Source: DASTFY01 sp963769115
GTDB taxonomy: Bacteria > Actinomycetota > Acidimicrobiia > Acidimicrobiales > Ilumatobacteraceae
Direction of reading: 5' to 3'
NCBI GenBank assembly: GCA_963769115.1
Contig: CAVYKN010000019.1
Span: forward strand, 186,001-250,000
DNA length: 64,000 nt
A model generated the notes under the pieces. That model searched no databases and was not told the DNA's origin. It saw nothing but the letters and a program-made list of their open reading frames with translations. This document shows, piece by piece, positions 8,552-20,969 of the stretch (position 1 is the first letter of the stretch; the number at the start of each line of letters is the position of its first letter). The position numbers and the translations under genes were made by a program.

Positions 8552-9432
8552 GAGCCGGCCTCCCGCGGGCGGTGACGCATGGCCCAGGTGTCGAACAGCG
8601 CCACCAGGCCGGCCACCACCAGGCCGAGCGCAGCCGCGCCGAGGATGGCGGTGAACACCTTCACCGGATCCGACGTGCCCTGCCGGGCGTACTCGATGAT
8701 CAGGCGGCCGATCCCACCGCGCGTCCCGGTGGAGATCTCGGCCACGATCGCGCCCACCACCGCGGCGGCCGCGGCCAGCTTCAGCGCCGGCACGAGGTAG
8801 GGCACGGAGGCGGGGAAGCGCATGACCCGCAGCGTCTGCCAGTGGCCGGCGGCGTAGGACTCCATCAACTCCTCGGACGCACGCGACGGCGACTGCAGCC
8901 CGCGCAGCGCGCCGACGGCGACGGGGAAGAAGGCCAGGTAGGCCGAGATCAGCGTGACCGACATCCACGGCTGCCACTCCCGCCCGAACACCTCGAGCTG
9001 GCCGCCCCAACCGACCACCAGCGGCGCCAGCGCCACGAGTGGCACGGTCTGGGACACGATCACCCACGGGAGCAGGCTGCGCTCGGCGGTGTGGAACCGC
9101 TGCATCAGCACGGCCAGGAGCAGCCCGACGCCCACGCCGATGACGAAACCGACCATCGAGACGCGGAACGTGAACCACATGCCCTCGAGCACCACCTGCG
9201 CCACGGTGCGGCCGCTGCCCCGGACCTCGGGGTCGAGGAACCGCTGGCCGATCGTCCACACGTGCGGCATGGCCAGGTCGTCGGTCTTGGCGGGCAGGGT
9301 GATGGGGCCGATCGTGTCGTCGGTGGCCCGCCCGAGGGCCTTGTAGCCCTCCCACAGGGCGATGGTGGCCACCACCCCGGCGACGGCCAGCACGACGCGG
9401 CGGGTCCGGCGCCCCGCGGCCCCCTCCGCCAT
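8548..9432 (-). CDS. ABC transporter permease (BPD_transp_1 type)
   Basis: The 294-aa protein has an N-terminal TM helix (VVLAVAGVVATIALWEGY), a periplasmic segment with TLPAKTDDLAMPHVW, then about five further helices and an EAA loop (SEELMESYAAGHWQTLRVMRFPASVPYLVP). This is standard for the SsuC/ThiX permease family. Its stop overlaps the ATPase start. It follows the luciferase-like gene by 28 bases in the same operon. Confidence 0.82.
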   Translation of the reverse strand: MAEGAAGRRTRRVVLAVAGVVATIALWEGYKALGRATDDTIGPITLPAKTDDLAMPHVWTIGQRFLDPEVRGSGRTVAQVVLEGMWFTFRVSMVGFVIGVGVGLLLAVLMQRFHTAERSLLPWVIVSQTVPLVALAPLVVGWGGQLEVFGREWQPWMSVTLISAYLAFFPVAVGALRGLQSPSRASEELMESYAAGHWQTLRVMRFPASVPYLVPALKLAAAAAVVGAIVAEISTGTRGGIGRLIIEYARQGTSDPVKVFTAILGAAALGLVVAGLVALFDTWAMRHRPREAGS

Positions 9433-9460
9433 CAGGACTGGGCCATCGACGGATGGGCCG

Positions 9461-10483
9461 TCATGATCGGGCTGCCTGGTGCTCGGCGATCGCCGGCATC
9501 ACCCGCTCGCCGTACGCGGCGAGGGTCTCGTCCTTGGCGTCGTGCTGGAGGTAGATGGCGAACTGGTCCACCCCGAGGCTCTTCAGCTCCTCGAGCCGTT
9601 CGACGTGACGCTCGACGGGGCCGAGCAGGCAGAAGCGGTCCACGATCTCGTCCGGCACGAAGGCCGTGTGCGGGTTGCCGGCCTGTCCGTGCTCGTTGTA
9701 GTCGTACCCCTGCCGACCCTTGATGTAGTCGGTGAGCGCGGCGGGCACACCGCTGTCCCCCGAAGCGCCGTAGCGGGCGACGATGTCGGCCACGTGGTTG
9801 CCGACCATGCCGCCGAACCAGCGCGTCTGGTCACGCTGATGGTCGAGGTCGGTCCCGACGTAGGCCGGCGCGGCCACGCAGATCGTGACCTCGGCCGGGT
9901 CCCGGCCCGCGCCCTCGGCCGCCTCCCGCACGGCCTTGACGGTCCAGGCCACGATGTCGGGGTCGGCGAGCTGCAGGATGAATCCGTCGGCCACCTCGCC
10001 GCAGAGCGCCAGCGCCTTGGGCCCGTAGGCCGCCATCCAGATGTCGAGACGGCTCTTGGCCGCCCACGGGAAGCGCAGCGTCGAACCCTTGTAATCGACG
10101 TCCCGACCGTTGGCCAGCTCCCGGATGACGTGCATCGAATCCCGCAGCGTGGCCAGGTTCGTCGGCTTGCCGTTGGTGACCCGCACCGCGGAGTCGCCAC
10201 GGCCGATCCCGCAGATCGTGCGGTTGCCGTACATCTCGTTGAGCGTGGCGAACAGCGACGCGGTCACCGTCCAGTCCCGGGTCGCCGGGTTGGTGACCAT
10301 CGGGCCCACGAGCACCTGGCGGGTCTCGGCGAGGATCTGGCTGTAGATGACGTAGGGCTCCTGCCACAGGATGTGGGAGTCGAAGGTCCACACGTGGCTG
10401 AAGCCGTACTGCTCGGCCCGCTTGGCCAGGTCCACGACCCGCCACGAGGGCGGCGTGGTCTGGAGGACGACGCCCAGGTCCAT
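9461..10483 (-). CDS. Luciferase-like (LLM) oxidoreductase, probably F420- or flavin-dependent
   Basis: The 340-aa protein has the bacterial-luciferase TIM-barrel pattern: MDLGVVLQTTPPSWRVVDLAKRAEQYGF, FDSHILWQEPYVIYS, GRGDSAVRVTNGKP and DIWMAAYGPKALALCGEVADGFIL. ATG 10483 fits the family start, although the frame is open further upstream over the dehydrogenase. It lies inside a pyrimidine/hydantoin-degradation operon. LLM proteins include the uracil monooxygenase RutA, so an LLM acting on a pyrimidine ring has precedent. Whether this one reduces uracil with F420H2, oxidises a side substrate, or does something else cannot be read from sequence. Confidence 0.78.
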   Translation of the reverse strand: MDLGVVLQTTPPSWRVVDLAKRAEQYGFSHVWTFDSHILWQEPYVIYSQILAETRQVLVGPMVTNPATRDWTVTASLFATLNEMYGNRTICGIGRGDSAVRVTNGKPTNLATLRDSMHVIRELANGRDVDYKGSTLRFPWAAKSRLDIWMAAYGPKALALCGEVADGFILQLADPDIVAWTVKAVREAAEGAGRDPAEVTICVAAPAYVGTDLDHQRDQTRWFGGMVGNHVADIVARYGASGDSGVPAALTDYIKGRQGYDYNEHGQAGNPHTAFVPDEIVDRFCLLGPVERHVERLEELKSLGVDQFAIYLQHDAKDETLAAYGERVMPAIAEHQAARS

Positions 10484-10506
10484 GTGCTCGCGTCCCCGTC
10501 CCGGCC

Positions 10507-11994
<1,488 letters not shown>

Positions 11995-12015
11995 GGTGCC
12001 GACCTCCCTGGCTGG

Positions 12016-13443
<1,428 letters not shown>

Positions 13444-13456
13444 GGTTCGCTCACGC

Positions 13457-14304
13457 TCATTGTGCGCATGCGACCAGCTCGTCGTAGGCGTCGGGCCGGC
13501 GATCCCGGTAGAACTGCCAGCGGTCGCGGACCGTCTTGATGAGGTCGATGTCGAGGTCCCGCACGATCAGCTCGGGCTTGTGGTCGTCGGCAGGATCGCC
13601 CACGAACTTGCCCTCAGGGTCGACGAAGTAGCTCGTGCCGTAGAAGTCGTTCTCGCCCAGCGGCTCGATGCCGACCCGGTTGATGGCGCCGATGTAGTAC
13701 TCGTTGGCCACGGCCGACGCCGGCTGCTCGAGCTTCCACAGGTAGGCGGACAGCCCGCGGCTCGTCGCCGACGGGTTGAAGACGATGTTGGCGCCGTTCA
13801 GCCCGAGCGCCCGCCAGCCCTCCGGGAAGTGGCGGTCGTAGCAGATGTAGACGCCGACCTTGCCGACGGCGGTGTCGAACACCGGGTACCCCAGGTTGCC
13901 GGGCCGGAAGTAGAACTTCTCCCAGAACCCCTTGACCTGCGGGATGTGGTGCTTGCGGTACTTCCCGAGGTAGTCCCGTCGGCGTCGATGACGGCCGCGG
14001 TGTTGTAGTAGACGCCGGCCTGCTCCACCTCGTACATGGGCAGCACCAGCACCATCCCGAGCTCCTTGGCGATGGACTGGAAGCGCTGCGTGGTCGGCCC
14101 GTCGGGGATGGCCTCGGTGTAGTCGTAGTACTCGGGCTCCTGGACCTGGCAGAAGTACGGCCCGTAGAAGAGCTCCTGGAAGCACATGACCTGGGCGCCC
14201 TGGGCGGCCGCCTCCCGCGTGGCCTCCTCGTGCTTGTCGATCATGGACGCCTTGTCGCCCGTCCAGTCCGTCTGCAGCAGCGCCGCCTTGATCACGTTGG
14301 CCAT
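13457..14304 (-). CDS. Nitrilase-family N-carbamoyl-beta-alanine amidohydrolase (beta-ureidopropionase), one apparent frameshift
   Basis: It starts at ATG 14304 (MANVIKAALLQTDWTGDKAS) after GAGGGGG. The catalytic triad of the nitrilase superfamily is visible: Glu in CFQELFYGPYF, Lys in GKYRKHHIPQ and Cys in YICYDRHFPEG. The PYFCQVQEP and KFYFRPGNLGYPVFDT segments are characteristic of the beta-ureidopropionase branch. A missing base near 13978 splits the gene after IDADG. It hydrolyses N-carbamoyl-beta-alanine to beta-alanine, CO2 and ammonia. It is the first gene of the minus-strand operon, opposite the MocR regulator. Confidence 0.85.
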
Positions 14305-14442
14305 CTCGCGGCCCCCTCTCGCTCTGTCTCGCTCTCGTCCATGCGTCCCCTCGGAAGCCCGCGATCGTAGATGCACAAACGAACCGCAGCAATCGGCGCT
14401 CTGTACCAGTCACAACCGCGTCAGGCGCGGTACGGTCTCGTT
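14305..14442. promoter_or_regulatory. Divergent promoter region of the pyrimidine operon and MocR gene
   Basis: This 138-base gap is unusually AT-containing around 14370-14420 (for example ATGCACAAACG). It holds a CTGTACCAG element at about 14400 and a related GGTACGG at about 14429, plausible MocR targets. A pyrimidine-rich stretch with TCTCGCTCT repeated twice lies at about 14318-14338 and would be a GA-rich mRNA leader for the minus operon. The sites are candidates by eye only. Confidence 0.35.
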
Positions 14443-15811
14443 GTGGACGGCTCGGGGACCGTGGCGGCCAGCGCGCTGGCGCGGCGCATCGACGGCGCCT
14501 CGTCGCGTGCCGTCGCCACCTCGATCAGCCGCCTGGTGACGAGCGGCGAGCTGGCCCCGGGCACCCGCCTGCCGACCGTGCGGGCGCTGGCCAAGGCCCT
14601 CGGCGTCAGCCCCACCACGGTGAACCAGGCCTGGCAGACCCTGGGCCGCGCCGGCGTCCTGGAGACCAGGGGCCGCAACGGCACCCACGTCCGTCCGGAG
14701 CCCGGGCGCCGCGGCCCGCAGCGCTACCGCCGCATGAACGCCGGTCCCGGTCCGCTCACCCTCGACCTCTCCCTGGGCACCCCCGACCCGGACCTCCTGC
14801 CCGATCTCGGACCGGCGCTCGCCCGGGTCGCCGGCCGCCCCCTGCCCCAGGGCTACCTCGTCGACCCCGTCCTCCCCGACCTGGCCGAGCGGCTCCGGGA
14901 CCGCTGGCCGTTCACCCCCGGCCACCTCAGCGTGGTCGACGGGGCCATGGACGCGCTCGATCGCCTGACCGCGCTCACCGTGCGGCTCGGCGACGTCGTG
15001 CTGGTCGAGGAAGCCGCCTTCCCCCCTGTGCTCGACCTGCTGGACACCGTCGGCGCCGAGGTGGTGGCGGTGGCGATGGACGACGAGGGCATGGTGCCCG
15101 GCGCCCTGCAGGCCGCCCTCGCCCGGCGGCCGGTGGCGGTGTACGTGCAGCCCCGGGCCCACAACCCGCTCGGCGTGAGCGTCAGCGCTGGACGGGCGGC
15201 TGCCCTCGCGAAGCTGCTCGAGCCGACCGGGGCCTGGGTGTTCGAGGACGACCATGCCGGCGACATCTCCACCAGCCCGCTGGTCAGCGTCGGCCGGCAC
15301 CTCCCGGCCCGTACGGTCCTCGTCCAGAGCTTCTCCAAGTCGTTCGGGCCCGACCTGCGCCTGGCCGCGGTCGGCGGCCCGGAGGACCTGGTCGGCGAGC
15401 TGGTGGCCCGGCGCCTGCTCGGCGCCGGCTGGTCCAGCCGACTGCTGCAAGGGGTGCTGCTGGAGCTCTTGGCCGACCCCGCCACCACCGAGACGCTCGC
15501 CCGCGCCCGGAACGCCTACGCCGAGCGCCGCCGGCACCTGGTCGACTGCACTGGCCGGCATCGGCGTGGCGACGACGGGCGGGGACGGCATCAACCTGTG
15601 GGTGGAGGTGGCCGACGAGCAGGCCGCGGCCTACCGCCTGGCCGCAGGGGGCGTGGGCGTCGCCGTCGGCTCGCCGTTCGTGCCTGGACGGCCGCTCCGC
15701 CACGACCACATCCGCGTGACGTCAGGGCTCCTGCGGGACGAGGTGGACCGTGTGGCCGGGCTGGTGGCCGAGGCCGCCGCGCCCCCCAGCCCGCGCACCC
15801 GGGCCTGGTGA
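14443..15811 (+). CDS. MocR-family regulator (GntR HTH plus aminotransferase-like domain), one apparent frameshift
   Basis: The N-terminal winged helix (ISRLVTSGELAPGTRLPTVRALAKALGVSPTTVNQAWQTL) is joined to a fold-type I aminotransferase-like domain with the PLP Lys in QSFSKSFGPDLRL (about residue 299). A base is gained near 15546, and the end (GINLWVEVADEQAAAYRLAA) continues in another frame to 15811. I chose GTG 14443. ATG 14371 in the same frame is possible but would consume the promoter region. MocR proteins sense PLP or amino-acid adducts. Its divergent position suggests it controls the pyrimidine operon. Confidence 0.8.
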
Positions 15812-15822
15812 GCTACCGGCGA

Positions 15823-16584
15823 CTACTTGGGCTGCATGCGGATGGCGCCGTCCAGGCGGATGACCTCGCCGTTCAGGTAGTCGTTGTCGACGATCGCCAT
15901 GGCCATGCGCGCGAACTCGTCCGGCTGGCCCAGCCGCTTCGGGTACACGACGGAGTCGCCGAGCGCCTTCTTGGCCTCGGCGGGGAGCAGCCCGAGGAGC
16001 GGGGTGTCCATGAGACCCGGAGCGATGGTGCAGACCCGGATGCCGACCACGGAGAGGTCCCGCGCCGCCGGCAGGGTCATGGCCACCACGCCGCCCTTGG
16101 ACGCCGAGTAGGCGAGCTGGCCGATCTGGCCGTCGAACGCCGCCACGGACGCGGTGTTGACGATGACGCCCCGCAGCCCGTCCTCGAAGGGCTCGCTGCG
16201 GGAGATGGCCGACGCCTCGTGCGTCATGCAGAGCATCGTGCCCAGCAGGTTGATGCTGAGGACCCGGTCCCACTCGCTGCGCAGGTGGGGCGTGCCGTCC
16301 TTGCCGATCGTGCGCACGGCCGTGCCGGTGCCGGCGCAGTTGATGCCGACCCGCAGCGGGGCATCCTCCGTGGCGGCGGCCACGGCCTCGGCCACCTGCT
16401 CGGCGTCGGTCACGTCGCACTTCACGAACTTCACACCCAGCTCCGACGCCAGGGCCTCGCCCTTCTCGGTGTTGAAGTCGACGATGGTCACGATCGCGCC
16501 GGCGGCGTGGAGCCGTCGCACGGTGGCCTCGCCGAGCCCGGAGGCTCCTCCGCTGACGATCGCTGCTGCCCCGGTGACGTCCAT
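15823..16584 (-). CDS. Short-chain dehydrogenase, 3-hydroxyacyl-CoA dehydrogenase type II-like
   Basis: The 253-aa Rossmann protein has the cofactor motif SGGASGLGEATV, Asp in VDFNTEKG favouring NAD(H), NCAGTGTA, and catalytic YSASKGG. The pattern VNTASVAAFDGQIGQLAYSASKGGVV is that of HSD10/type II 3-hydroxyacyl-CoA dehydrogenases, which oxidise short or branched 3-hydroxyacyl-CoAs. It is convergent with the MocR gene (11 bases apart) and divergent from the E1 gene. Confidence 0.8.
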   Translation of the reverse strand: MDVTGAAAIVSGGASGLGEATVRRLHAAGAIVTIVDFNTEKGEALASELGVKFVKCDVTDAEQVAEAVAAATEDAPLRVGINCAGTGTAVRTIGKDGTPHLRSEWDRVLSINLLGTMLCMTHEASAISRSEPFEDGLRGVIVNTASVAAFDGQIGQLAYSASKGGVVAMTLPAARDLSVVGIRVCTIAPGLMDTPLLGLLPAEAKKALGDSVVYPKRLGQPDEFARMAMAIVDNDYLNGEVIRLDGAIRMQPK

Positions 16585-16658
16585 GGCGGCGCAGACTAGG
16601 AGGGCCGTTCATCCCCTGCCACCTGCGGCCCGCTCCGAGCCGCCGTAACCTCCGCCCG

Positions 16659-19075
16659 ATGACGGCACCGACGGCACCGACGGTGTCGACTCTGTCGACG
16701 GTGTCGACGATGTCGACGGGGCCGAGCGTGACGACGCTGGAGGCCATCCAGCAACGCCTCCTGTGGCTGGCCGTGAGGATCGTCGACTATGCCAACCACG
16801 ACAGGGCCAACCACGACAGGGCCAACCACGACAGGGCCAACCACGACCGGCCGCCGGCCGAGATCAAGGTGGGCGGGCACCAGGCCAGCTCGGCGTCGAT
16901 GGTCGGGATCATGACCTCGCTGTGGTTCGGCCACCTCAACGGCGACGACAAGGTGGCGGTCAAGCCGCACGCCTCGCCCGTGTACCACGCCATCAAGTAC
17001 CTGACGGGCGAGCTCGACCGCTCGTACCTCACGGAGTTGCGGGCCTTCGGCGGCCTGCAGGCCTACCCGTCGCGGACGAAGGACCCGGACGTCGCCGACT
17101 TCTCCACCGGCTCCGTCGGCCTCGGCGCGGTCGCGCCGTTGTTCGCGGCCATGGCCCGCCGCTACGTCGAGGCCCACTTCGGGCCGCAGCGGCCGGCCCG
17201 CTTCATCGCCCTCGTCGGCGACGCCGAGCTCGACGAGGGCAACGTGTGGGAGGCCATCGCCGACCCCGCGCTCCAGGGCCTCGGCAACGTGATGTGGATC
17301 ATCGACGTCAACCGGCAGAGCCTGGACCGGGTCATCCCCGGCATGAAGGTCCACAAGCTGATGAAGTTCTTCGCCGACTCGGGCTGGCACGTCGTCGAGG
17401 CCAAGTACGGCCACCTGCTGCGGGCGGCGTTCGCCCGGCCGGGCGGCGAGCACCTGCGGCGCCACATCGACGACATGTCCAACGAGGAGTACCAGTCGCT
17501 GTTCGCGCACCGGGGCGCGGCGCTGCGCGAGCGGTTCCTGGCCGGCGCCAGCGACGAGTTGGTGCAGTTCCTGCGCGACGTCCCCGACGAGGAGCTGGCT
17601 CCGCTGGTCCAGAACCTCGGCGGCCATGACCTGCGCGTGCTGGCCGAGGCCTACCGCGCCGCCGACGCCGAGCCGGACCGGCCGAGCGTCGTCTTCGCCT
17701 ACACGGTGAAGGGCTGGGGCCTTCCCATCGCCGGCGATCCGCTGAACCACGCCGCGCTCCTGTCGCAGGCACAGATCGACACCTTCCGGTCGGAGGTCGG
17801 GCTCGATCGCGAGCACGAGTGGGACCGCTTCGACGCCGACTCGCCCGAGGGACGGCTGTGCGCGCTCGTCGGCAGCTCGATCCTGAACCGGCCGCCGAAC
17901 CCCCGTCCTGTCCTGGACCTCCCGGGCGAGATCGGGATCACGATCGGCCGGCCGGTCTCGACGCAGGAGACCTTCGGCCGGCTCCTGACCGGGCTGGCCG
18001 CGCACCCGGCGGCGGCGCAGCGTCTGGTGACCACCTCGCCCGACGTCAGCGTGTCGACGAACCTCGGCGGCTGGATCAACAAGATGGGGGTCTTCAGCCC
18101 CGCCGAGCAGCAGGACTTCCTCGGCACGGACCGCCTGCTCCGCTGGCGGCAGAGCCCGTCCGGCCAGCACATCGAGCTCGGCATCAGCGAGATGAACCTG
18201 TTCCTCAGCCTGCACGCGCTCGGGCCTCGGCCACGAGCTGCACGGCGAGCACCTGCTGCCGGTGGGCACCGTCTACGACCCCTTCGTCTGCCGTGGCCTC
18301 GACGCCCTCATCTACGCCCTCTACAACGGGGCCCGCTTCGTGGTGGTCGGCACGCCGTCCGGGATCTCGCTGGCGCCCGAAGGCGGAGCCCACCAGTCGA
18401 CCATCACGCCCTCGATCGGGATCGAGCTGCCGGGCCTGACGCTGGCCGAGCCCGCGTACGCCACAGCCCTCGACTGGCTGCTGTGCGACGGCCTGGCCCG
18501 GCTGTCCGCGCCCGACGGCGACTCGCTGTACCTCCGCCTGTCGACGCGGCCGCTGGACCAGGCGCCGTTCGCGGCGGCACGGGACCGGCTCGGTGACGCC
18601 GCGCTGCGGGCGGACGTGCTGGCCGGCGGCTACCGGCTGATCGAACCCGCGGACGGCGCCGCCGACGTGCTGCTGGCGGCCGGCGGTGCGGTCCTGCCCG
18701 AGGTGGTCGCGGCGGCCGAGCTCCTCGGCCAGGAGGGTCTGCGGGCCGCGGTCCTCGACCTGACCAGTGCCGACCGCCTCTACCGGCAGTGGCGCGACGG
18801 GCTCCGGGACGCGGGGCGATCGGCGCGGTGCGGCGCCCATCGAGCGCTCGCACCTGGCCCGGCTCATCCCACCGGCAGAGCGGTCAGCGCCGATCGTCAC
18901 CGTCCACGACGCCGCCAGCCACGCCCTGGCCTGGCTGGGCTCGGTGTTCGGCACGCGGGTCGTCCCGGTGGGCGTCGACGCCTTCGGCCAGTCCGGCTCG
19001 GTGCCCGAGCTGTACGAGGCCTTCGACCTCCTGCCCGAGCAGCTCGTCAACGCCGCCCTCGTGGCGCTGGCCTGA
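16659..19075 (+). CDS. AceE/transketolase-like pyruvate dehydrogenase E1 homologue (two apparent frameshifts)
   Basis: The protein of about 805 aa contains the thiamine-diphosphate/Mg motif GDAELDEGNVWEA...WIIDVN and the E1 signature VKPHASPVYHAIKYLTGELD and FSTGSVGLGAVAP. It is somewhat shorter than typical AceE. Frameshifts are needed near 18222 (before HELHGEHLLPVGTVYDPFVCRGLDAL) and near 18815 (before IERSHLARLI); it ends LVNAALVALA at 19075. The extreme N-terminus is low-complexity (repeated TVST) and is followed by a 15-base tandem repeat. The role is probably decarboxylation of pyruvate or a related 2-oxo acid. No E2/E3 genes are adjacent, so the substrate is uncertain. Confidence 0.78.
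16791..16849 (+). repeat. Four-copy 15-bp in-frame tandem repeat
   Basis: The unit GCCAACCACGACAGG occurs four times head to tail (the last copy ends ACCACGACCGG) inside the E1 gene and encodes Ala-Asn-His-Asp-Arg repeated. The unit is a multiple of three, so copy-number change would not break the frame. It inserts a hydrophilic loop between the N-terminal helix (LWLAVRIVDYA) and the conserved EIKVGGHQASS. Confidence 0.9.
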
Positions 19076-19140
19076 TCGGCCCGCCCCGCCCCGCTGCCGG
19101 CCATGAACGGCGCGGAGGGCGCCGGTAGCGTCGCGAGCAC

Positions 19141-19539
19141 ATGCACGGCGAGCGCGATCCCGGCGAGGACACCCTCAGCATCCCCTCCACCCACCTCCAC
19201 CCGCTGTGGCGCTACGGCCTCAGCCTGGCGTGGGCCGCGACGCTCGTGGGGCTCCTGGTCCCCGAGAACCAGGGGTACGACCTCGGCAAGCGGCCCTTCT
19301 GGTGGGACGGGGTGCTGCTCGTGGTCGCCGCGGTCATCGCGATGGTCGTCCTCGTGCTGAAGGACTGGCGCTGGGCTCCACTGGCGTCGATCGGGCTCAG
19401 CCTCGTCCTCATCGCGCTGGCCCTACCGGATCTGGACGAGAACGCCGGCATCGCCGTCAAGCAGCTGATCATCGGCGCCGGCATCCTCCTGGTGTCGATC
19501 GGCTCGCTCAGCGCCTGGTCGCCGCGATCGAGCACCTGA
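19141..19539 (+). CDS. Small four-TM membrane protein, unknown function
   Basis: The 132-aa protein has a short acidic N-terminus (MHGERDPGEDTLSIP), then hydrophobic segments YGLSLAWAATLVGLLVP, GVLLVVAAVIAMVVLVL, LASIGLSLVLIALAL and LIIGAGILLVSIGSLSAW. It is preceded by the E1 gene (65 bases) and followed by the glutamine-synthetase-like gene (53 bases). I do not recognise a family, and nothing in it suggests catalysis. Confidence 0.6.
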   Translation: MHGERDPGEDTLSIPSTHLHPLWRYGLSLAWAATLVGLLVPENQGYDLGKRPFWWDGVLLVVAAVIAMVVLVLKDWRWAPLASIGLSLVLIALALPDLDENAGIAVKQLIIGAGILLVSIGSLSAWSPRSST

Positions 19540-19592
19540 GCTAGCTACGGTGCCGCCCGGGTCACGTCCGGGTCCCGGGGAGGAGCGAGGGG

Positions 19593-20969
19593 ATGTCCGA
19601 GCGTCGGAGCGTGAGCGCGGAGGAGCTGGCCGAGCAGATCAACGTCGGCGAGATCGACACGGTGCTCGTGGTGTTCCCCGACCTCCAGGGCCGGCTGATC
19701 GGGAAGCGGACCAACGCCCGCTTCTACCTCGAGCACGTCGCCAACGGCGAGGGCACGGAGAACTGCAACTACCTCATCGCCACGGACATGGAGAACGTCC
19801 CCGTGCCGGGCTACCGGTTCGCCAGCTACGACCTCGGCTACGGCGACATGGTCGCCATGCCCGACGAGGGCACCATCCGCGTCACGCCGTGGCTGCCCAA
19901 GACGGCGCTGGTCCTCGCCGACCTCCTCGACGTCGACACGCGTGAGCCGATCGAGGTCTCACCGCGCCAGATCCTCCGCCGTCAGGAGGAGGCCGCCGAG
20001 GCCATGGGGTTCACGGCCCACGTGGCCAGCGAGATCGAGTTCTACCTCTTCCACGACAGCCTGGAGGAGGTCTGGGCGAAGGGCTTCCGCGACCTGCGCC
20101 CCCACGCGCCCTACTACGAGGACTACCACATCCTCCAGACGTCGAAGGACGAGTACGTCATCGGCGATCTCCGGCGCCACCTCGAAGATGCGGGCGTGCC
20201 GGTCGAGTTCTCGAAAGGCGAGGCCGGGCGGGGACAGCACGAGATCAACCTCGAGTACACGACGCCCGTCGAGATGGCCGACCGCAACCTCATCTACAAG
20301 AACGCCGCCAAGGAGATCGCCCACCTCCACGGCCGATCGGTGACGTTCATGGCCAAGTGGAACTGGGACGACACCGGCTCGTCGTGCCACGTCCACTCGA
20401 GCCTGTGCGACGCGAAGGGGACGTCCGTGCTGGCCGACCACCACGCCGAGCACGGCATGACGGACACCTTCCGGTGGTACCTCGGCGGACTCCTGGCGAC
20501 CGCCCGGGAGATGAGCCTGCTGTTCGCCCCCACCATCAACTCGTACAAGCGGTTCCAGCCGGGGTCATGGGCACCGACCGCGGTGGCCTGGGGCGTCGAC
20601 AACCGCACGCTCGGCTTCCGCAAGGTGGGCCACGGCGAGGCCACGCGCGTCGAGTGCCGCATCCCCGGCTCCGACGCCAACAGCTACCTGGCGTTCGCGG
20701 CAACCCTGGCCGGTGGTCTGCATGGGATCCGCAACAAGATCGACCCCGGCGACCCCTACATGGGCAACGGGTACGAGGGTGACGATCTCCCGCGTGTGCC
20801 GGCGTCGATCGTCGAGGCCATCGAGCTGTGGCGGGGCAGCGAGGTGGCCCGCGAGGCCTTCGGCGACGAGGTCCACCACCACATCCTGAACATGGCGGAA
20901 CAGGAGTGGCTGGAGTCGAACCGCTGCGTGACCGACTGGGAGCTCCGCCGCTACTTCGAGCGCATATAG
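19593..20969 (+). CDS. Glutamine-synthetase-like enzyme (gamma-glutamylamide/polyamine synthetase type)
   Basis: The 458-aa protein starts at ATG 19593 behind GGGAGGAGCG. It has GS core motifs: SEIEFYLF, GRGQHEINLEY, FMAKWNWDDTGSSCHVHSSL, PTINSYKRFQPGSWAPT and RVECRIPGSDANSYLAFAA. The N-terminal beta-grasp (VVFPDLQGRLIGKRTNA) and lack of the adenylylation-loop context place it with GlnA-like/PuuA proteins, which ligate glutamate to amines, rather than the GlnA used for ammonia assimilation. The substrate is not evident. It is convergent with the desulfhydrase gene. Confidence 0.82.
   Translation: MSERRSVSAEELAEQINVGEIDTVLVVFPDLQGRLIGKRTNARFYLEHVANGEGTENCNYLIATDMENVPVPGYRFASYDLGYGDMVAMPDEGTIRVTPWLPKTALVLADLLDVDTREPIEVSPRQILRRQEEAAEAMGFTAHVASEIEFYLFHDSLEEVWAKGFRDLRPHAPYYEDYHILQTSKDEYVIGDLRRHLEDAGVPVEFSKGEAGRGQHEINLEYTTPVEMADRNLIYKNAAKEIAHLHGRSVTFMAKWNWDDTGSSCHVHSSLCDAKGTSVLADHHAEHGMTDTFRWYLGGLLATAREMSLLFAPTINSYKRFQPGSWAPTAVAWGVDNRTLGFRKVGHGEATRVECRIPGSDANSYLAFAATLAGGLHGIRNKIDPGDPYMGNGYEGDDLPRVPASIVEAIELWRGSEVAREAFGDEVHHHILNMAEQEWLESNRCVTDWELRRYFERI

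Noticed and set aside
16791..16849. Short tandem repeat as a CRISPR array
   Set aside because: The units are contiguous with no spacers and lie in frame inside a coding region. No cas genes are present.
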